Shown piece by piece: positions 53,334 through 64,000 of a stretch of 64,000 bases of DNA (its first letter is position 1; each line of letters begins with the position of its first letter). The translations under genes were made by a program, and so were the position numbers. The DNA is from Aureobasidium sp. EXF-3400. Its lineage: Eukaryota; Ascomycota; Dothideomycetes; Dothideales; Saccotheciaceae. The notes below the pieces were generated by a model. The model saw only the letters and a program-made list of their open reading frames with translations. It was not told the origin of the DNA and ran no database searches. The DNA is taken from contig SWBL01000120.1 of NCBI GenBank assembly GCA_024195585.1, positions 1-64,000 on the forward strand, in the 5' to 3' direction.

Positions 53334-55048
53334 CTTGCGGTGTCTTGTTGGCTTGAGTACAAGACATGAAAAGACCTGGCGGAGCCCTGAAGCTTTATGG
53401 CCATGACCGTCGTTATGCATTCACCCGAGATCAACTCAATTCTGTCTGTCAACACCCTGGCTACCCCTCTCCTAGCACCATATTCCGGACAAATTTGCAA
53501 CTCGCTGCACTGCATAGGGAAATTGATCGGTGGAAGGTGAAGATGGGCAGGCACAGAATGGGGGACGTCATGCGGAGACCCCACCTCCGATCGTCTTGAC
53601 TCGGCTGAATTGTGTGATCAACACTCAATGCAACCCTGGTTCTCCCAGGTGCCAAAGACTGTTACATTGGCTCTGTGGAAATGCACAAAGATTTCTGGAA
53701 AGAAGTGATGTCCGTAGAGATAGGGAGTCTTGGAGTATTTCCATGGCTATACTTCTGATTAGAAAAGCAAATGTGCATTTTCATAGCTTACAGCATTGCT
53801 CTATGTCACCGTAGGAAATGATTCGGTCGTAAGGTTGCGGTGATGAATTTTCACACCACTCAGGTATACGAGCTCTGAGGATTGGCGCATGAGGGGTGCA
53901 GCTCAGATGCATCACCATCATCACCACAATATTGTAGAGACGGCCCTTTTTATGCGGAGCGGGGCAACAGTTGTCCTATCGACCAAAGTCGCGATATGAT
54001 CGGGCATCAGTCTAATGTTTGGCTTCACTTCGAGAGACCATGATCACGACTTGTTGCTGTTTCTTGTTCGACCATCTGAGATGGAATGCTGACTCGCAAT
54101 GGTTGTAAAATTGATGATGGAGGTTTGGGGCAGGAGGAAGTGGCTGGCAACTGAGCAAATAGGTGGCTGGTCAAAAATTAGGCCGATTAACTGAAGGCAG
54201 GAATCAAGACTGGCGATCGAGCAGAAAAGGTAGCTGCGATTATACACGTGCATGCTCGATAGACAATTGCTGTTGTTGCCAGGACGATTTTTGGTAAGGA
54301 GTCAAATTGATCCGTAAACAGGAATGCCACGGAGGATGGTGATGATCGCGTCAACAGGGCGACCGATATTGTGCCCATCACGCAACAAGTTGTATACAAG
54401 CAGATTACGAGCTTGGCTTGAATGCAATAGGGGTTGGTCAACGATAGGCAGTCGTAATAATTGGCGAGCAGATTGAGCGGCTCAGAAGATTCGGCAAGTG
54501 CAAGCAGGCACAGACTGGCAGCTTAGCAAGCAATCGCCCGGTTGAGGCCGATGGGCAGGCAGGAAACGAAACGAAACGACTCCACGCTGACGCACTCACG
54601 GCAACGAATGGCCGAGCCAACGGCATGCCAACTGCGACATGCCAATTGCGATTTAGACCAACCAAGCCAATCTCACAGCTTGAACACTACTATCTCTGAC
54701 CCTGTCCGTCTCAATTGCAACATTCGATTTCACATTACAAACACGCACCACTAGCCTCGCACAGAGCAGCTGAACTCACACCACAGCTCTTCGCTGTCGA
54801 ATGGCGGCCTAACTACCCCGGGAATATCCTCCGCCACGCCGAAGCATAACCCTGGCCCGCTGTCCTCGCTCGTTCGCGTGTTCTGGCCCAGTTGACAGCT
54901 GCAACCACCACTCTCAGACTCCCCTTACTGTCTCCACCCTCGACCGCAGTGCTCTCCTGCCTGCTGCGACGGTGTCCGCTTAATCTCCACCGTCGCATAT
55001 CTACCTTCTCTTTCCGTCTCGCCAGTCTACGGCCCCCCGTAGCCCATC
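53334..55048. other. 1.7 kb divergent region, lacA / nrc-2
   Basis: No protein gene supported. Contains introner-like copy A (53673-53791) and the promoters of both flanking genes. The pyrimidine-rich 54700-55040 is probably the nrc-2 leader. Confidence 0.5.
53673..53791 (-). mobile_element. Introner-like element, copy A (5' flank of lacA)
   Basis: 119 nt on the minus strand: starts GTAAGCTATGAAAATGCACA, centre AGCCATGGAAA, ends TTTGTGCATTTCCACAG. Lies 340 bases upstream of the beta-galactosidase start and in the same sense; may be a 5' UTR intron if transcription begins beyond it. Confidence 0.8.
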
Positions 55049-57135
55049 ATGCCTGGTGACCGGCGCACCTTCTCGGGCGTGTCCATGTCGACCAACAAGT
55101 CGGTCAACGGCTCCAACTCGCAGGTCAGCCAGAAGATCAAGAACTTTTTTCGCATCACCTCATCCTCCACCAAGGATGAGCTGATTGGCCAGGGGAAGAC
55201 CAGTTCTGAAGGCCCCTCGACCCCGCGCTCCGAACACAAACTCCGCAACAGTCGCTTTCTGCCACACATCGGTCGAAATAGGAGTCAGACCGTCGCCAGC
55301 GAAGGCAATGCCCTCGACGAACTGAGCCCTACCGCCAACGCCAATCCCTACTTTGCACACCAGGGCCCGCCTGCTATCCGCCATCACAACGCCGACAGTG
55401 TACCTCCAAGTCCCCCAGACACTCCCATCAAGAAAGGCCAGGAAGCTGAAGACGAAGCTGCTGCTGTGGCCGGCAAAGAAGAGCTGGCACGGAAACTGCG
55501 TCGCGTCGCTAGTGCTCCCAATGCTCAGGGCCTATTCTCAAAGTCCAACTCCAACGATAGCCGGCCACAGACCTCCGACATGATGAGCAAGACCTCTCCC
55601 CTTGCTCAGCAACACTCGAACATTTCGGTGCAGTCAATGGTCGAGACAGTCCCAATGAGCAGCTCTCCTGATCTGCTTCCTGTACCTGGTATTCCCAGCC
55701 CGGGCAAGATTAGAAGTGCGGCCGCCTTCCGTAGGACCTATAGCAGCAACAGCATCAAGGTACGCGATGTCGAAGTCGGTCCTGGAAGCTTCGACAAGAT
55801 CAAAATGATCGGCAAGGGTGATGTTGGAAAGGTATATTTGGTGCGCGAGAAGAAGAGCTCAAGATTGTACGCCATGAAAGGTAAGCACATGCACAATCTT
55901 TCCATCTCGATACCAACTGACACTCCTCAGTGCTCAGCAAGAAGGAAATGATCAAGCGCAACAAGATCAAGCGCGCTCTGGCCGAGCAGGAGATTCTAGC
56001 CACCAGCAACCACCCATTCATCGTCACACTGTATCATTCTTTCCAGTCAGAAGAACATTTGTACCTCTGCATGGAATACTGCAGTGGAGGCGAGTTCTTC
56101 AGAGCTCTGCAAACTCGCCCCAACAAGTGTGTGGACGAAGACGCCGCTCGCTTCTACGCCGCAGAAGTCACCGCCGCACTCGAGTACCTACATCTTATGG
56201 GCTTCATCTACAGAGATCTTAAGCCTGAAAGTACGTCAAACTTCCAGGTCACTCCCAACACTGATATACTGACATGTCCTTCTAGACATTCTTCTTCACC
56301 AGTCAGGCCATATCATGCTTTCAGACTTTGACCTTTCCAAGCAGTCAGACCCCGGCGGTGTTCCCACCATGATCATGTCTGGCCGCAACGGTGTCTCGAA
56401 CAATCCCAACAACATGCCTGCCATTGACACCAAGTCGTGCATCAACAACTTCCGCACCAACTCCTTTGTGGGCACAGAAGAATATATTGCACCAGAAGTC
56501 ATCAAGGGCTGTGGTCACACTAGTGCAGTCGATTGGTGGACTTTGGGAATCTTAATCTATGAGATGCTTTACGGCACGACCCCTTTCAAGGGAAAGAACA
56601 GAAACGCCACTTTTGCAAACATCTTGAGAGATGAGGTGCCCTTCCCCGAGGGCAGTGGCTACCCCAACGTCAGCAGGTAAGTCGCCTGAACCACTGCAGG
56701 TAATGCTTCAAGTTGCTAACGGCTCTTAGTCTGTGCAAATCTCTAATTCGCAAGCTTCTGATCAAGGACGAACTTCGTCGACTAGGCTCTCGCGCTGGCG
56801 CGTCAGACGTCAAAGGCCACCAATTCTTCCGTACCACACAATGGGCTCTACTACGCCACTCCAAGCCTCCGATTATTCCTAACCAGGGCCGTGGTGTCGA
56901 CACTGTGAATTTCAGAAATGTCAAGGAAAGTCATAGTGTCGACCTGGGTGGCTCTAAGTTGAACAAAGGCTTCGGTGTAAACTCAAGCAAAATGAAGGGT
57001 GTACCCCTTGATAGCAACCTGGCCACGCCTGGCGGCGAGATTGCGGATCCGTTTGAGGAGTTCAACTCCGTAACGTTGCATCATGATGGAGACGACCAAC
57101 ATCAAGATCATCATTATCACGAGGAGCAAAGATAG
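55049..57135 (+). CDS. nrc-2: NRC-2/Fpk1-type AGC serine-threonine kinase
   Basis: Exons 55049..55880, 55931..56230, 56286..56676, 56730..57135; introns 50-55 nt; 642 aa. Residues 1-245 are Ser/Pro-rich and disordered. Kinase domain from about 248: [11 protein letters not shown] (Gly loop), YAMKVLSKKEM (Lys about 277, completed by splicing), YRDLKPENILL (catalytic loop, made by the second junction), SDFDLSK in place of the usual DFG, a long activation-loop insertion, then [18 protein letters not shown] plus this insertion marks the AGC-VIII branch (Neurospora NRC-2, yeast Fpk1/Kin82), which phosphorylate lipid flippases and, in Neurospora, hold back conidiation. A basic NPVVLVTL-like hydrophobic motif is not seen; the C-tail is His-rich ([14 protein letters not shown]). 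Confidence 0.94.
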
Positions 57136-57972
57136 GATTCTGCCCCTCCGTGCTCGGGAGGTGTTATGCTATGCTGACGATCTCGCCGTATAGAGAAATG
57201 GCGACAAAAAAAAGTCATATCTTCCTGAAGTAAGTCGGGCAACTTGTACATCTATGCCATTATTCTTTAACGCATGCAATTCGGTCGGAGTTTTTGGGGG
57301 GCGTTTATATTCTTTCTAGCCTCCGAGGCTCAGGACAGGGAAAGCGAATGTTCTGCCTGCTTTTTCTCTTTGGTGGTCTTCCATCCTACTATAGCGCTTT
57401 GATGTGTTTGAGTCGATGAATGATACTTTCCCAAGTTCTCCAATTCTATGCCACGATTGGGTGAAGTACAAGCACGGGTCATTCGAAACCTGTTTCTCGA
57501 TTCAGATGACGTATTTTTTCAAGCGATGTATCTTGAGATTACTGCTCTGCAGAGTAGGGTGGTGTTTGCAAGTGTGCTCATAGGCACTTGCTCGCGAGAT
57601 TCATCAGAATACGAAATTTAGCTATTGTGCCGCCGCAATTGACCAAGCCCTAGATCTAATGATACAGACCAGCGAATAGAAACCCAGAAGCATTGAGTAT
57701 CATATCATAGCCAGTTATCAAGAGCACTGAGGCCTCTGCTACCATCTATGTCTTTGCGGTCGTGGTATAGGGGAGCACCCTGTCAAGATGGTGCCAGTCT
57801 TGGCATCGACAAGCCCAAAACACTCTGAATGGTCTTGTGTTTCTTCACCAAAACACCATAACACAACTATCACTCGTCCTATTAGAACGTAATTACCAAG
57901 CTACAAGCATCCTAAAAACTACGAAGCCAATACCGGAAAGACCATCTGGAGCCAACACACCAAAAATCTTCA
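57136..57972. other. Intergenic, 837 bases
   Basis: nrc-2 3' flank and dad3 promoter; no gene seen. Confidence 0.6.
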
Positions 57973-58373
57973 ATGTCGGGACTGGATAGCAGCCCAGGAG
58001 CTACGGGCGAAGAATCCCTGTCACCGCTGGAGCAAGAAGTACTAGATGAATACGTACGGCTGGCAGGAAACCTCGGAGATGTAAGTTTGTTTCTCTTTCG
58101 GATCGGCCACAAGGACGGGGCATCTTGTTGCAATTTATCCTTCAATCTGTTGTTCTCACAACGAGATTTTCTCACCACAATACAAAATAAAGACACTAAT
58201 GATGTCGCTAGCTATCTGCTCTTCTCAACGATCTCGCGTCACGCCCAAGCGCAGAAATCCTCGATGCGTTGAGAGGCTTGGAGAGAAAGACGTCGACGGT
58301 GTTTACGCTGCTCAAAGCTAGTGTTTATTCCATCGTTCTTCAGCAGGAGATTCGTGATGATGAGGCCGCTTGA
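57973..58373 (+). CDS. dad3: DASH complex subunit Dad3
   Basis: Exons 57973..58080 and 58212..58373; 131 nt phase-0 intron (GTAAGT ... GCTAG); 89 aa. Dad3 is a small coiled-coil subunit of the DASH/Dam1 ring that couples kinetochores to microtubule ends. Spliced protein: LSPLEQEVLDEYVRLAGNLGD joined to LSALLNDLASRPSAEILDALRGLERKTSTVFTLLKASVYSIVLQQE, the full Dad3 signature. Too short and too interrupted to stand out as an open frame. A short Gly/Ser head precedes the conserved part; the Dad3 domain fills most of the protein. Confidence 0.95.
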
Positions 58374-60354
58374 GATACTCGGCTATCCTAAGCATCATCG
58401 TCAAGCATACGGGCAGCGATGGAAGTCATCATTATGGATTCTTTTGGAGTTATGGCACTGAGTATCATGGGAGATTTGCATGGTAGGAGTTTGGGAAGGT
58501 TGGGTTGGTGGGTATGGCTGTAGCCTGATACCCCTTTGTGTTGGCTGTACATACAGAGAGACGTATGCTCAAGACATCATGTTCATCCAGCTCCCAAGGC
58601 TAGGAATCGATTCTTATGAGCATCAAGGCGTGAGAATACTTGAGAAGTGATGAATCTATCCCATCCGCTTGATCGATCGAAAAGTCCAGCATTCCCTGCC
58701 CCAAGTGCTCAGAACCGATGTTGGTTACAAAGTGCCGATTCGGGCAAGTTCCTGCTTGGTCGATCTAGACACACTGTCACAATCTAGCGGCTCCCTGCCG
58801 TGGGCGTCGCACAGTACGTACCGCACGTACTCCGCATGTACCAAGCGTGAAGGCGAGCCTTTCATGTGGCCACTGGCCATGGATCGTTGTTCGGCAGTAT
58901 GCAACACAATGACCTCGCACACGTCTCACAGCTATGCTCTTGAGCAAACCACAAGACGCTCTAGACAACCGAAGAAGGCCACCGCGAGACGATGCTGTGA
59001 TTGCCTCCTATCGACGATTGAACAAGGCTGCAGAGTAGCCCGTCCACCGTCCCGGGTGTGACCCCACGGGTTTCCCCTCGTTTAGTGAATTGAGGTAAGG
59101 TACTTCATGGGCTTGATCTAGGGAGCCATGTACAGACTCAACAGTTCTGTCTCTGATGTTGGCCTTCGGAATTTGATAACATTGCAGCCACCTTATCAGG
59201 TGTTCACCCTTGATTCTTGGGGAGATCATCCAGGCCCAAACACAATTTGAACCAGAGTTGAAGTCATCCATGGGTCGGCGAGGTACGCCCCTCCCGCATG
59301 TCCTCGTCGGATTGTGCCATGATCCGATATGTGGGGACGCGGAGCACGCGAGCTGGCCTGACCTGCCTAGGGTTTCTGCCTGGGGCCCAAGAAACCCGGT
59401 GTAAAAGGGAAAAAAAAAAACAACAGACGCTCACCTTATTCTTGCTGCACATCATCATGTTTCGCCCTTGAACGTTCGATTGTGGAGAGTGGTATGTCTG
59501 AACGGGCAATTTATCCTGCTGCAACATGATGAAAGTAGGAATGGAAAATAACGGCAAGGCGTACCAGTCGTTTGCTGGCATGCTCTCGCCTAGGCTTTCG
59601 TTCGATAAGAAGAAGGTGAGATCGGCACTGGGCGGCGGGCGCATCACAAATCCAAATTGTTCGGGACCTTTTTGAGACCCTGAGCAAGCCCACGACGCGA
59701 CACCGAGCCGCAATCCTACCAATTGCGCAAGCAGGGTAACATGAAAAGTGCCACTTCTCACACAAGAGCCTCGAAGATCACGATTTTTTGCCTCTGAGAA
59801 GACAAAAGACAAACGTGGGCTTGACAAGAAGATTGCACAAGAATGCAATCTGGCCACGGGCATTCGCCAAGGGTTCGCGCCAGTAGTGTGTGTGGTGGTT
59901 AAAGGTTCCCCCGTTCGACTAACGCCCGTCGTCCCCGCAGTTGGGCGCTCGGACGATCCTCCTGCCTCGAATCAATCACATGTACGGGAGTGCCGCCGTC
60001 GTCCTAAAAGTATTACTTGCAGTTCCTCAACCATTTCGCTCCCCTTCATCAATACTTGTGTCGAGCAGGAGGCAATTGATATAGCTCCTCTTGTTTTCTC
60101 TGTGTCTTTTGAACTGTTCGCCTGTCAATCTCTAGCATTTCCCGTGCGCGGATCACCTTATCTCCACCTTCTTATCAGTCTCCAGTAAACAAAGGCCATC
60201 TCACCAGAAGACCTACGTAAGACGTGGAATTCTCAAACGTACCATCTCCTGATCCCACGCAACATCAAGTCGCTCCATTCTCGACGTCAAGACCACAATT
60301 TAAGCGTAGGCCGCCCTTGCATCAACTGACGCTGAAGCTCAAACCAACGCTCTT
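58374..60354. other. 2 kb gap, dad3 3' flank / pps1 promoter
   Basis: No gene supported. A minus-strand open frame at 59264-59863 (199 codons) and others show no motif and poor codon pattern. Contains an A-run near 59408-59420. The final 300 bases are the probable leader of pps1. No tRNA-like fold was found. Confidence 0.5.
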
Positions 60355-62743
60355 ATGGCTACAGTCTGTGCAAGACCAGCGCTAGTGGGCCCACGAGCAT
60401 CAGCTTCGCAGCAGAACATCAATACCTCGTCTCGAGGAAAGCCAACCGCTATACCAAACAAGCATCTCCCCGACACATGTTCTCCTGGTCCCACTCCAAC
60501 CAAGCTGCAAAAGCAGCAGCAGCTGCAAACTCCGCCAGAGTCGCCCGAAGCGCCTGGCAATAACCAAGTCATCGACACACCTTCTCTGCTGGTCGAAGCC
60601 GACAAATACCCCAAAGTCAGCGACAACCCACCTGTCTATGCATTGACCGCTAAAGAGCTCCGCGAAGCATTGGAACACACTGCGACGCGCCCCTTGCCAG
60701 ACACTAAGACTGTCTTCCCCTGGCTACATGGCCTGCACCCTGATAACAACATTCAGTTGACCTACTTCTCGGCGCGCAATAAGAAGCATTATCGACGCGC
60801 TCCCCGCACTCTGCGCGGCATAACTGTCGTCAAGGCAGGAGGCGATCTCAGTCACTCTAAGCTCAGGGGTGCCATTGCGCCCGATGAGCTACTGCTTGCG
60901 ACCAAGAATGGCGAGCAGATCTCAACCTTCCTCGATGTCGATCCTAGAGATGGCTTCTCCATTCGTAACTTCCAGATTCAAGCAGTCAAGATGGCTACTA
61001 TGAGCGACATCGTCATCTATGCCGACGACAAAACATCCAAGACGGTGCTCAACAAATTGGCGTCCCTCATTTCTAGAGCTCAGAAAGTATGGAGAGAGAA
61101 GGATAGAGATAATGACGCCGAAGTCCCACAATTCCACACATACGTGGTGAATGGTAAGTTGAACCAAGCTCAGGGCAACGAACCACTTTTGACTTTTTGC
61201 AGATTCGTTCGCAAAGTTACAAGCCGAGCACCCTGAAATTGTGGCTATCGATGCCAAAGGCAACATGACTGGTGCGGTCATGGACTTCTGTAGGTGCCAC
61301 TTCGTTCGACCATGAGACGATATAGCTGACATGTGCGAAGTCTACTCGGAGAGATATGAGATGCACACCATGTCTTCGGCGACCGAGATAGCGAATAACG
61401 TGTGGCTCGGCCCTACGCCTGACCCTTCTCTGACCGTGCCATCCGATCCAGATGCCGCACTGCCATCTGCGGCACAAGCTTATGATCTCTTTGTGGAAGC
61501 GACTGATCCAGCTCAACTCCCGGACAAGAGAGCCTTCCAACTGATGGAAAGTCTCCTGTCAAACCCGAAAGTCTCAAACAATGCGATTCCCCAACTCGAG
61601 TTCCCAGGTTCTGGCTCGATCATGCCTCCGACGTGGTCTCAGGCCGAGGTAGATGCTTTGATGGACACAGTAGCGTGGCTATACAAGCAAGCAAACCCAG
61701 ATTACGAGGAGCCGGTCCATCGCAAGGACAGTCAACAAATGACTCCACCTAAATACCGAGATGATGATGGTGATATTGGCATGATTGACCTCGATCTTGG
61801 TGCTAGTCGTGAAGGCAGAAAAGTTCTCATCCATTGCACAGATGGGTATACTGAAACGTCTTTGCTGGCACTCGCCTACTACATGTACGCCAACTGTGCG
61901 ACGGTTGACAGGGCTTACGTGGAGCTTCACACCAAGCATCATCGCAACCTCTTCTCGTACCCGACTGATGTCGCTCTTTTGAGTTCGATCCAGCCCAGAA
62001 TTTTGCAAGCATCTCCTGATTCGACCAATTCCATGGCAGCGCTGTGTCAGCCCACCCCTCGATGGCTCGGCAAGATGGATGGCTCTCTTCCTTCCAGAAT
62101 CATGAATTACATGTATCTCGGAAATCTTGGCCACGCGAACAATCCAGACTTGTTGCGTGAGCTTAACATTGGACAGATTCTCAGTGTTGGTGAAACGATT
62201 AGCTGGACCAGTGATGAGACCAAGAGATGGAAGGATGACGCTCGCACGAAAGACAGCATTCTCTATGTCGATGGTGTCCAGGACAATGGTGTGGATCCGC
62301 TTACATCGTCCTTCTCCAGATGCTTAGAGTTCATCAGTAAGTATCTTGAATTCGTATGCGAACGCCGAGGCTGATATATCGTGAACAGGAAAAGGAAGGG
62401 AGGCCGGCGTTGCCACTCTTGTTCACTGCAGAGTAGGTGTATCCAGATCTGCAACAATTTGCATTGCAGAGGTGATGAATGAGCTCGGCCTTTCACTCCC
62501 TCGCGCCTATTGTTTCGTACGGGCTCGCCGTTTGAACGTCATAATACAACCTCATCTGCGGTTCACGTGAGTCTCATACGCGACAAGTCCAGTGACAATC
62601 GGCTGACCAGATCCAGATATGAACTGCTGAAGTGGGAGGAATACCAGTGTTCCAAGCGCGGTAAACCAGTCCGCAGAGAACTCGAATGGGGCACAATAGC
62701 CCGCGAGATTGCAGCCATGAACCGACCATATTCGCGGCAGTAG
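60355..62743 (+). CDS. pps1: Pps1-type dual-specificity protein phosphatase
   Basis: Exons 60355..61153, 61203..61289, 61341..62336, 62389..62566, 62617..62743; introns 49-52 nt; 728 aa. Yeast Pps1 acts at the S-phase checkpoint. The active site is HCRVGVSRSAT (Cys about 641, Arg about 647) in exon 4. About 180 residues earlier a second, degenerate signature HCTDGYTETS lies in a DSP-like module, where the essential Arg is replaced, so that half is probably non-catalytic. The last junction has two possible acceptors six bases apart (62610 and 62616); the second gives LRFTYELLKWEEY, closer to the family, and leaves a better branch-to-acceptor distance. N-terminal 100 residues are Pro/Gln-rich. 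Confidence 0.92.
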
Positions 62744-63525
62744 CATGCTCCCCATTGCCAGACTCATTCATGACGAGTAACGCATTTCTAATGAGACGAC
62801 GACGATGACGACAATTCTTTGCAGCCTCGGATGCTGCTTTTTCTTTTAATTTTTTGCCTGGCATTTTTCTTTTCTTCTCGACACTCTCTTCGCATTGCTA
62901 CGCCGCTTTCTTTCTTATCTCGCACGGGGCACTCGTTTTCAGGTTCCATCTGCAGGGCCCTTGAGGAGCTTGTATGGGCAAGCAGGTGAATTTGTTTCTT
63001 CTTTGATGGCAGTTGAGATGTTGAAAGGGGTGATATACCAGAATTTTCATGTCACTCGACATCTTGTTAGGTTAGGGACGGGACGGTCGTTGTCATTCGG
63101 ACGACCTATGGGGGCTTGTTCGAAAGGTCTTGAGTTGGGGAGGAGAGGCGTTGAGGTGTTTCTTAGGTTTGCTCGAATGCATTATCTTGCTTGAACATTC
63201 TTTAACCCATGGAGCAAAATTCGAGGTGAATCTGTGACGCTGTCAAAGGAGCAAAAACGGCCCCACTTCTTGACGAAGACAGGGTCACTATAATCAGATG
63301 GTCGAAGGAGATTTCGATTTGCTGTGAGCATTTGAATCATTGCTGTCAGTTTGAAAAGATACGACACGGTTTACAATGAACAATACTTGGGTCATAAAAG
63401 GTGAGTTCCGATCTCAAATGTATGATAACATCAGCGCCAGGGAGTGGTACGCCCAAACGCCTTTCCTTTTTGGTAATGATATAAAACCTCGACATGCAAA
63501 AGAAGAAGCAGCACAGAAACTAGAT
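62744..63525. other. Convergent 3' region, 782 bases
   Basis: Between the pps1 stop and the bystin stop. No gene seen; T-rich near 62840-62880. Confidence 0.6.
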
Positions 63526-64000
63526 CTACTGGATATCAACCATGGTATCGTCTCCATCAACACCAGCCATAGCCACTTCAGGAGCCAAGACACCTCTGCC
63601 TCTGCCCTGCAACAATTCTCTTCTGATCTCAGGGCCAATAGCCTTGTGGCCCTTGACGAGCAATAAGTCCAAAAGCGCCTCTCTCTGATCTTCGGTGATA
63701 TCATTCCTGTACCTCTGCGCAAAAGCAAGGAAACACTGATGCCACAGCACAGGCAGTTTCTCTCCACTCTTGATGGTCATAGGAGCATCAGTCATGGCAT
63801 CCTGATCCACAGCGCGGAAGCGCAAAAAGTGGAACACGAGCGCATCCACGACTTTGTAGGGCAGAGCGTATTTCTTCTCGAGCAAGACGCGGATGAAGAT
63901 GTTTGTGGCGCCGCCGGCTTCGAGGTTGTCGGTCATTTGCTCAGCGGCGATTTCGCACAGGCGGTGGATGGCTGCTGCAGAGTGCAGGACGGGGATACTG
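63526..64000 (-). CDS. enp1: Bystin/Enp1, C-terminal part (truncated by window edge)
   Basis: Minus-strand frame from the window edge (64000) to TGA/TAG at 63528..63526, about 158 residues. Bystin is a ribosome-biogenesis factor on 20S pre-rRNA and 40S export. Conserved runs: [72 protein letters not shown]. The C-terminus ends [12 protein letters not shown]. All residues seen agree with an intact protein; the N-terminal two thirds are outside the window. Confidence 0.95.
   Translation of the reverse strand, partial: SIPVLHSAAAIHRLCEIAAEQMTDNLEAGGATNIFIRVLLEKKYALPYKVVDALVFHFLRFRAVDQDAMTDAPMTIKSGEKLPVLWHQCFLAFAQRYRNDITEDQREALLDLLLVKGHKAIGPEIRRELLQGRGRGVLAPEVAMAGVDGDDTMVDIQ

Noticed and set aside
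54565..54585. Short GAAAC tandem run upstream of nrc-2
   Set aside because: Only three to four units; too short to call a repeat feature.
59264..59863. 199-codon minus-strand open frame
   Set aside because: No recognisable domain, low-complexity residues and Cys/Phe clusters that look random; lies in the pps1 upstream region.

Overview
The window is a 64 kb piece of a filamentous ascomycete (Pezizomycotina) genome, most likely a Dothideomycete. The evidence is the set of spliced genes: introns are mostly 46-60 nt with GTAAGT/GTATGT donors and CTAAC/CTGAC/CTAAT branch sites. The gene content is typical of moulds: an NRC-2 kinase, a large Nud1/Cdc11 scaffold, a sedolisin, an Etp1/BRAP2 protein and a fungal dsRBD protein. 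The class-level guess is an inference, helped by introner-like elements of a kind reported from Dothideomycetes. No bacterial, organellar or viral segment was seen.

Layout. 0-19 kb: 3' end of a polyubiquitin gene, an Etp1/BRAP2-type RING/UBP protein, a small dsRNA-binding-fold protein, a secreted sedolisin, an unknown nuclear-type protein, and the very long Nud1/Cdc11 spindle-pole scaffold divergent from it. 19.3-19.65 kb: a signal recognition particle (SRP/7SL) RNA gene with TATA, A box, B box and T-run terminator. 19.9-31 kb: a HAD phosphatase, a HEI10-type meiotic RING protein, a TauD/Jlp1-type dioxygenase divergent from an anion:cation-symporter MFS permease (probable sulfonate-use pair), two tandem paralogues of an unrecognised family, and a small unknown protein. 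31.7-43 kb: proteasome base subunit Rpn1 divergent from ribosome-biogenesis kinase Rio2, a SUMO-like-domain protein, a DHA2 MFS exporter and an unknown Ser/Pro-rich protein. 43.8-53.8 kb: a sugar block, all on the minus strand, made of two sugar-porter MFS genes and a secreted GH35 beta-galactosidase. 55-64 kb: NRC-2 kinase, the tiny DASH subunit Dad3, a Pps1-type dual-specificity phosphatase and the C-terminal part of bystin/Enp1.

The most unusual signal is around the beta-galactosidase. Three related 118-119 nt elements lie inside two of its introns and in its 5' flank, all in the sense direction. Each starts with a splice donor (GTAAGCT), has terminal inverted repeats (AAATGCAC / GTGCATTT) and ends at or near an acceptor (ACAG, ATAG, ACTG). 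They look like introner-like elements nested in ordinary introns. One of the host introns also carries a six-unit G-rich minisatellite.

Exon joins were derived by hand from splice signals, reading phase and family conservation; no alignment or expression data were available. Coordinates are exact where phases close, but starts without family support are marked as such.
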